From: Oscillospiraceae bacterium
Lineage (GTDB): Bacteria; Bacillota; Clostridia; Oscillospirales; Ruminococcaceae
Reading direction: 5' to 3'
Assembly (NCBI GenBank): GCA_017394565.1
Contig: JAFPXW010000012.1
Span: forward strand, 1 to 7,236
Length of the DNA stretch: 7,236 nucleotides
In this document: positions 5,254 through 7,236 of the stretch, one piece after another
Layout: each line of letters begins with the position of its first letter
How positions within the stretch are numbered: position 1 is the first letter of the stretch
The notes under the pieces: generated by a model
What the model was told of the DNA's origin: nothing
Database searches by the model: none
Seen by the model: the letters and a program-made list of their open reading frames with translations, nothing else
Position numbers and translations under genes: made by a program

Positions 5254-7182
5254 ATGACAGGCATGACTTATAATAATTCCTACGACGTGGCTGCGGTGAT
5301 GCTCTGCGTCAGCTGCATCTTCTACTTCCTCATGTCCAAACGTATCCGGCATTTCAAGCATACACTGTATGCCATTCTCTGCGGCTGTGTCCTTACCGGA
5401 AGCCTGAGCAATATTTTCGCCGGGTATTTCGCCAGGATCCATCATCCGGTCGCCGCAAATCTCGCCATCAATACATACTTTCTCGTGAATGTGCTGACCA
5501 TGTGCGTATTCGGTCTGTATGTCCAGTGCATGAACGGTTATCTCATGAACCGGCATAAAAAGTACTACCTGCTGTACAGCATCCCTGCGGTGCTTGCGGC
5601 GCTTCTGATCGGTGCGAATTTCTTCCTGCATTTCCTGTTCTATTATGATGCGGACTGCCGCTATGTCCGCGGTGAGGCGTTCCTGCTGATGCACCTGCTG
5701 ACGGTCTTCTACCTCGTGCAGACGATCTATACCATCATCCGGAATGCGGTCTTCGTGCAGAAGCAGAAGATCATCTACCTGCTGTCCGGTCTGGGACTGG
5801 TCATCGCTGGTATCGTGGTGCAGATGCTGTTCCGGCAACTGCAGATCCAGCTGTTCACGGAAGCCGTGATGCTCACGCTCATGTCGATCGTCTTTGAAAA
5901 CGCCAGCCTGGAGGTCGATCCTGACCTGAATATCTACAAGCGCAAGGTGTTCCTCGATTTCTACAAGACGGTCTGCGATCTGAAAAGCGAAATGACACTC
6001 ATCGCCATATCCCTCGTGAATACAGAGCAGCTGCTCAGTACGCTGTCCTCTGAGGAAAAGGCGGCTGCCTTCCGCAGCGTGTGCGAAAAGCTCTCGAAGC
6101 TGGTCGGACACAACAATGTGTATACCTATACAACAGAAAAATATGCGGTCATGCTGGAACGGCGCAATGTCAGGAACTATAACATCGTGGAGAATGACTT
6201 CCTGATCGCACTGGAGGCGATGTTTAACCAGAGCTGGTCGGTCGGCGATAAGAAGGTCTTCTTCAATGCGCTGGTGACGGTGATCCATCTGCCGGAGGAT
6301 GCGGAGAGCGTGACGCTGGATTCCATTTTCCACCGCGGCAGAAATCTGAATTTTGTGGATTCCAATATGATCCTGCGCGATCACAAGGATGTGGATATTC
6401 TCCGCAAGCGCACGCGGATGCTCAATGCGGTGCGGCGTGCCTGCGAGAACCGGTCGTTTCTGGTGTACTATCAGCCGATCTGGTCGGTGGATACCAGGTC
6501 GGTCGTGTCGGCCGAGGCGCTTGTCAGAATGGATGATCCGGAGCTGGGCTTCATTCCGCCGGACGAGTTTATCAGTGCGGCAGAGGAATACGGCCTGATC
6601 TCGGATCTTGGCGAGATCGTGCTGGAGAAGGTCTGCGAATTCTGCGCGACGTATCACCCGGAGCAGTACGGCATCGAGTGGATCGAGCTGAACGTCTCGC
6701 CCTATCAGCTGGGCGATGCGAATATTGTGCAGAAATTCGCGAAGATCCTACAGAAATACAATATTCCCGTCTCCTTTATCAATCTGGAGCTGACGGAGAC
6801 CGTGGATGTGTTCCGCAATGGCATCTTTGAGGATACGCTCAGGCAGCTGAAGGATTTTGGGTTTACATTCTCGATGGATGACTATGGGACAGGCTACTCC
6901 AACCTTGCCAACCTGATGTCCAACAACTACAGGACGGTGAAGATCGACAAGTCCCTGCTGTGGAAGGCAACGGACAAGGAGGGGATGGATTTCCTGATGA
7001 TCACGGTCAACCAGCTCAAATCCATCAAGCTGCAGGTGCTGCAGGAGGGCGTGGAGACCAAGGAACAGCTGGATATCATCACCGCGTTCGGCGGCAATCT
7101 GATCCAGGGCTACTACTTCTCGAAGCCGATCCCCGACCGGGAATTCATCGCCTACTGCAAGGGACGGGCTGTGCTGCCATGA
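5254..7182 (+). CDS. Seven-helix membrane protein with degenerate GGDEF and EAL domain; predicted c-di-GMP phosphodiesterase
   Basis: This 642-residue protein has seven hydrophobic helices at about residues 10-27, 36-59, 70-92, 104-131, 143-162, 173-193 and 199-216. Basic loops after helices 1, 3 and 5 (such as SKRIRHFK and MNRHKK) place the N-terminus outside and the C-terminus in the cytoplasm. Residues about 222-375 look like a worn GGDEF domain: NIYKRKVF stands for the usual LTGLxNRxxF and TTEKY (about 293-297) for GGDEF, so cyclase activity is not expected. Residues about 390-635 are an EAL domain with Glu421 (AEALVR), Asn480, Glu512, Asp542 and Asp543 in DDYGTGYS, Lys563, Glu598 and Gln618, which is the full metal and catalytic set. 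It should cleave c-di-GMP to pGpG at the membrane in response to a signal sensed by the helices; the ligand is unknown. It is divergent from the dockerin gene and overlaps the next gene by 4 nt. Confidence 0.9.
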   Translation: MTGMTYNNSYDVAAVMLCVSCIFYFLMSKRIRHFKHTLYAILCGCVLTGSLSNIFAGYFARIHHPVAANLAINTYFLVNVLTMCVFGLYVQCMNGYLMNRHKKYYLLYSIPAVLAALLIGANFFLHFLFYYDADCRYVRGEAFLLMHLLTVFYLVQTIYTIIRNAVFVQKQKIIYLLSGLGLVIAGIVVQMLFRQLQIQLFTEAVMLTLMSIVFENASLEVDPDLNIYKRKVFLDFYKTVCDLKSEMTLIAISLVNTEQLLSTLSSEEKAAAFRSVCEKLSKLVGHNNVYTYTTEKYAVMLERRNVRNYNIVENDFLIALEAMFNQSWSVGDKKVFFNALVTVIHLPEDAESVTLDSIFHRGRNLNFVDSNMILRDHKDVDILRKRTRMLNAVRRACENRSFLVYYQPIWSVDTRSVVSAEALVRMDDPELGFIPPDEFISAAEEYGLISDLGEIVLEKVCEFCATYHPEQYGIEWIELNVSPYQLGDANIVQKFAKILQKYNIPVSFINLELTETVDVFRNGIFEDTLRQLKDFGFTFSMDDYGTGYSNLANLMSNNYRTVKIDKSLLWKATDKEGMDFLMITVNQLKSIKLQVLQEGVETKEQLDIITAFGGNLIQGYYFSKPIPDREFIAYCKGRAVLP

Positions 7183-7236
7183 GAAAAGAACAGATCGAAT
7201 CTACGACCGGCATCCTTCCGGGTGAGCGCATCACAG
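7179..7236 (+). CDS. Start of an unidentified downstream gene (partial)
   Basis: An ATG at 7179 overlaps the TGA of the membrane EAL gene in an ATGA arrangement and opens a frame that stays clear to the window edge (19 codons, MRKEQIESTTGILPGERIT). A G-rich AAGGGACGGG lies about 10-20 nt upstream. The overlap implies translational coupling with the phosphodiesterase. Too little is visible to name a family, and the start is a polar, non-signal-peptide sequence. Confidence 0.6.
   Translation, partial: MRKEQIESTTGILPGERIT

Noticed and set aside
5116..6657. 513-codon open frame on the minus strand opposite the membrane EAL gene
   Set aside because: It is a shadow of the plus-strand gene. The plus strand has clear EAL motifs through the same bases, while this frame is rich in His, Asp and Gln with no recognisable domain, and it runs across the plus-strand promoter and leader.

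Overview
The window looks like chromosome of a Gram-positive, fibre-degrading gut or rumen Clostridium-relative, most likely Ruminococcus or another Oscillospiraceae. The basis is a secreted protein ending in a two-loop type I-like dockerin behind a Pro/Thr linker, sigma-A type promoters with 17-nt spacers and extended -10 elements, strong purine-rich ribosome binding sites, and a U-tract hairpin terminator. No rRNA, tRNA, CRISPR array, insertion sequence or phage gene was seen. The genus is an inference from gene content.

Left block (1-2460, minus strand, AT-richer). A three-gene operon is transcribed leftward from a good promoter at 2429-2457. Its order is a response regulator with receiver, degenerate GGDEF and intact-looking EAL domains (595-2307), a free histidine phosphotransfer (Hpt) protein (273-608, overlapping the previous gene by 14 nt), and the N-terminus of a membrane-anchored sensor that runs off the left edge (1-246). 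Together they look like a phosphorelay that controls a cyclic-di-GMP phosphodiesterase.

Middle block (2460-4840). A gene-free stretch holds the terminator (2661-2712) of a 654-residue secreted protein on the minus strand (2798-4762). That protein has a signal peptide, an EF-hand-like loop, leucine-rich repeats, an Ig-like segment, a beta-propeller-like region and a C-terminal dockerin. It would be exported and could dock on a cellulosome-type scaffold. It is not recognisable as a glycoside hydrolase.

Right block (4840-7236, plus strand). A 246-bp intergenic segment bounded by 14-bp direct and 14-bp inverted repeats separates the dockerin promoter from the promoter of a divergent gene. That gene (5254-7182) has a structured leader and encodes a seven-helix membrane protein with a degenerate GGDEF-like region and an EAL domain that keeps all expected catalytic residues. 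A further gene starts in a 4-nt ATGA overlap (7179) and leaves the window.

Overall, two predicted c-di-GMP phosphodiesterases, one soluble and phosphorelay-linked and one membrane-bound, flank a secreted dockerin protein. Neither GGDEF region keeps the cyclase signature, so the visible c-di-GMP chemistry is degradation only. The left operon is clearly lower in GC than the rest.
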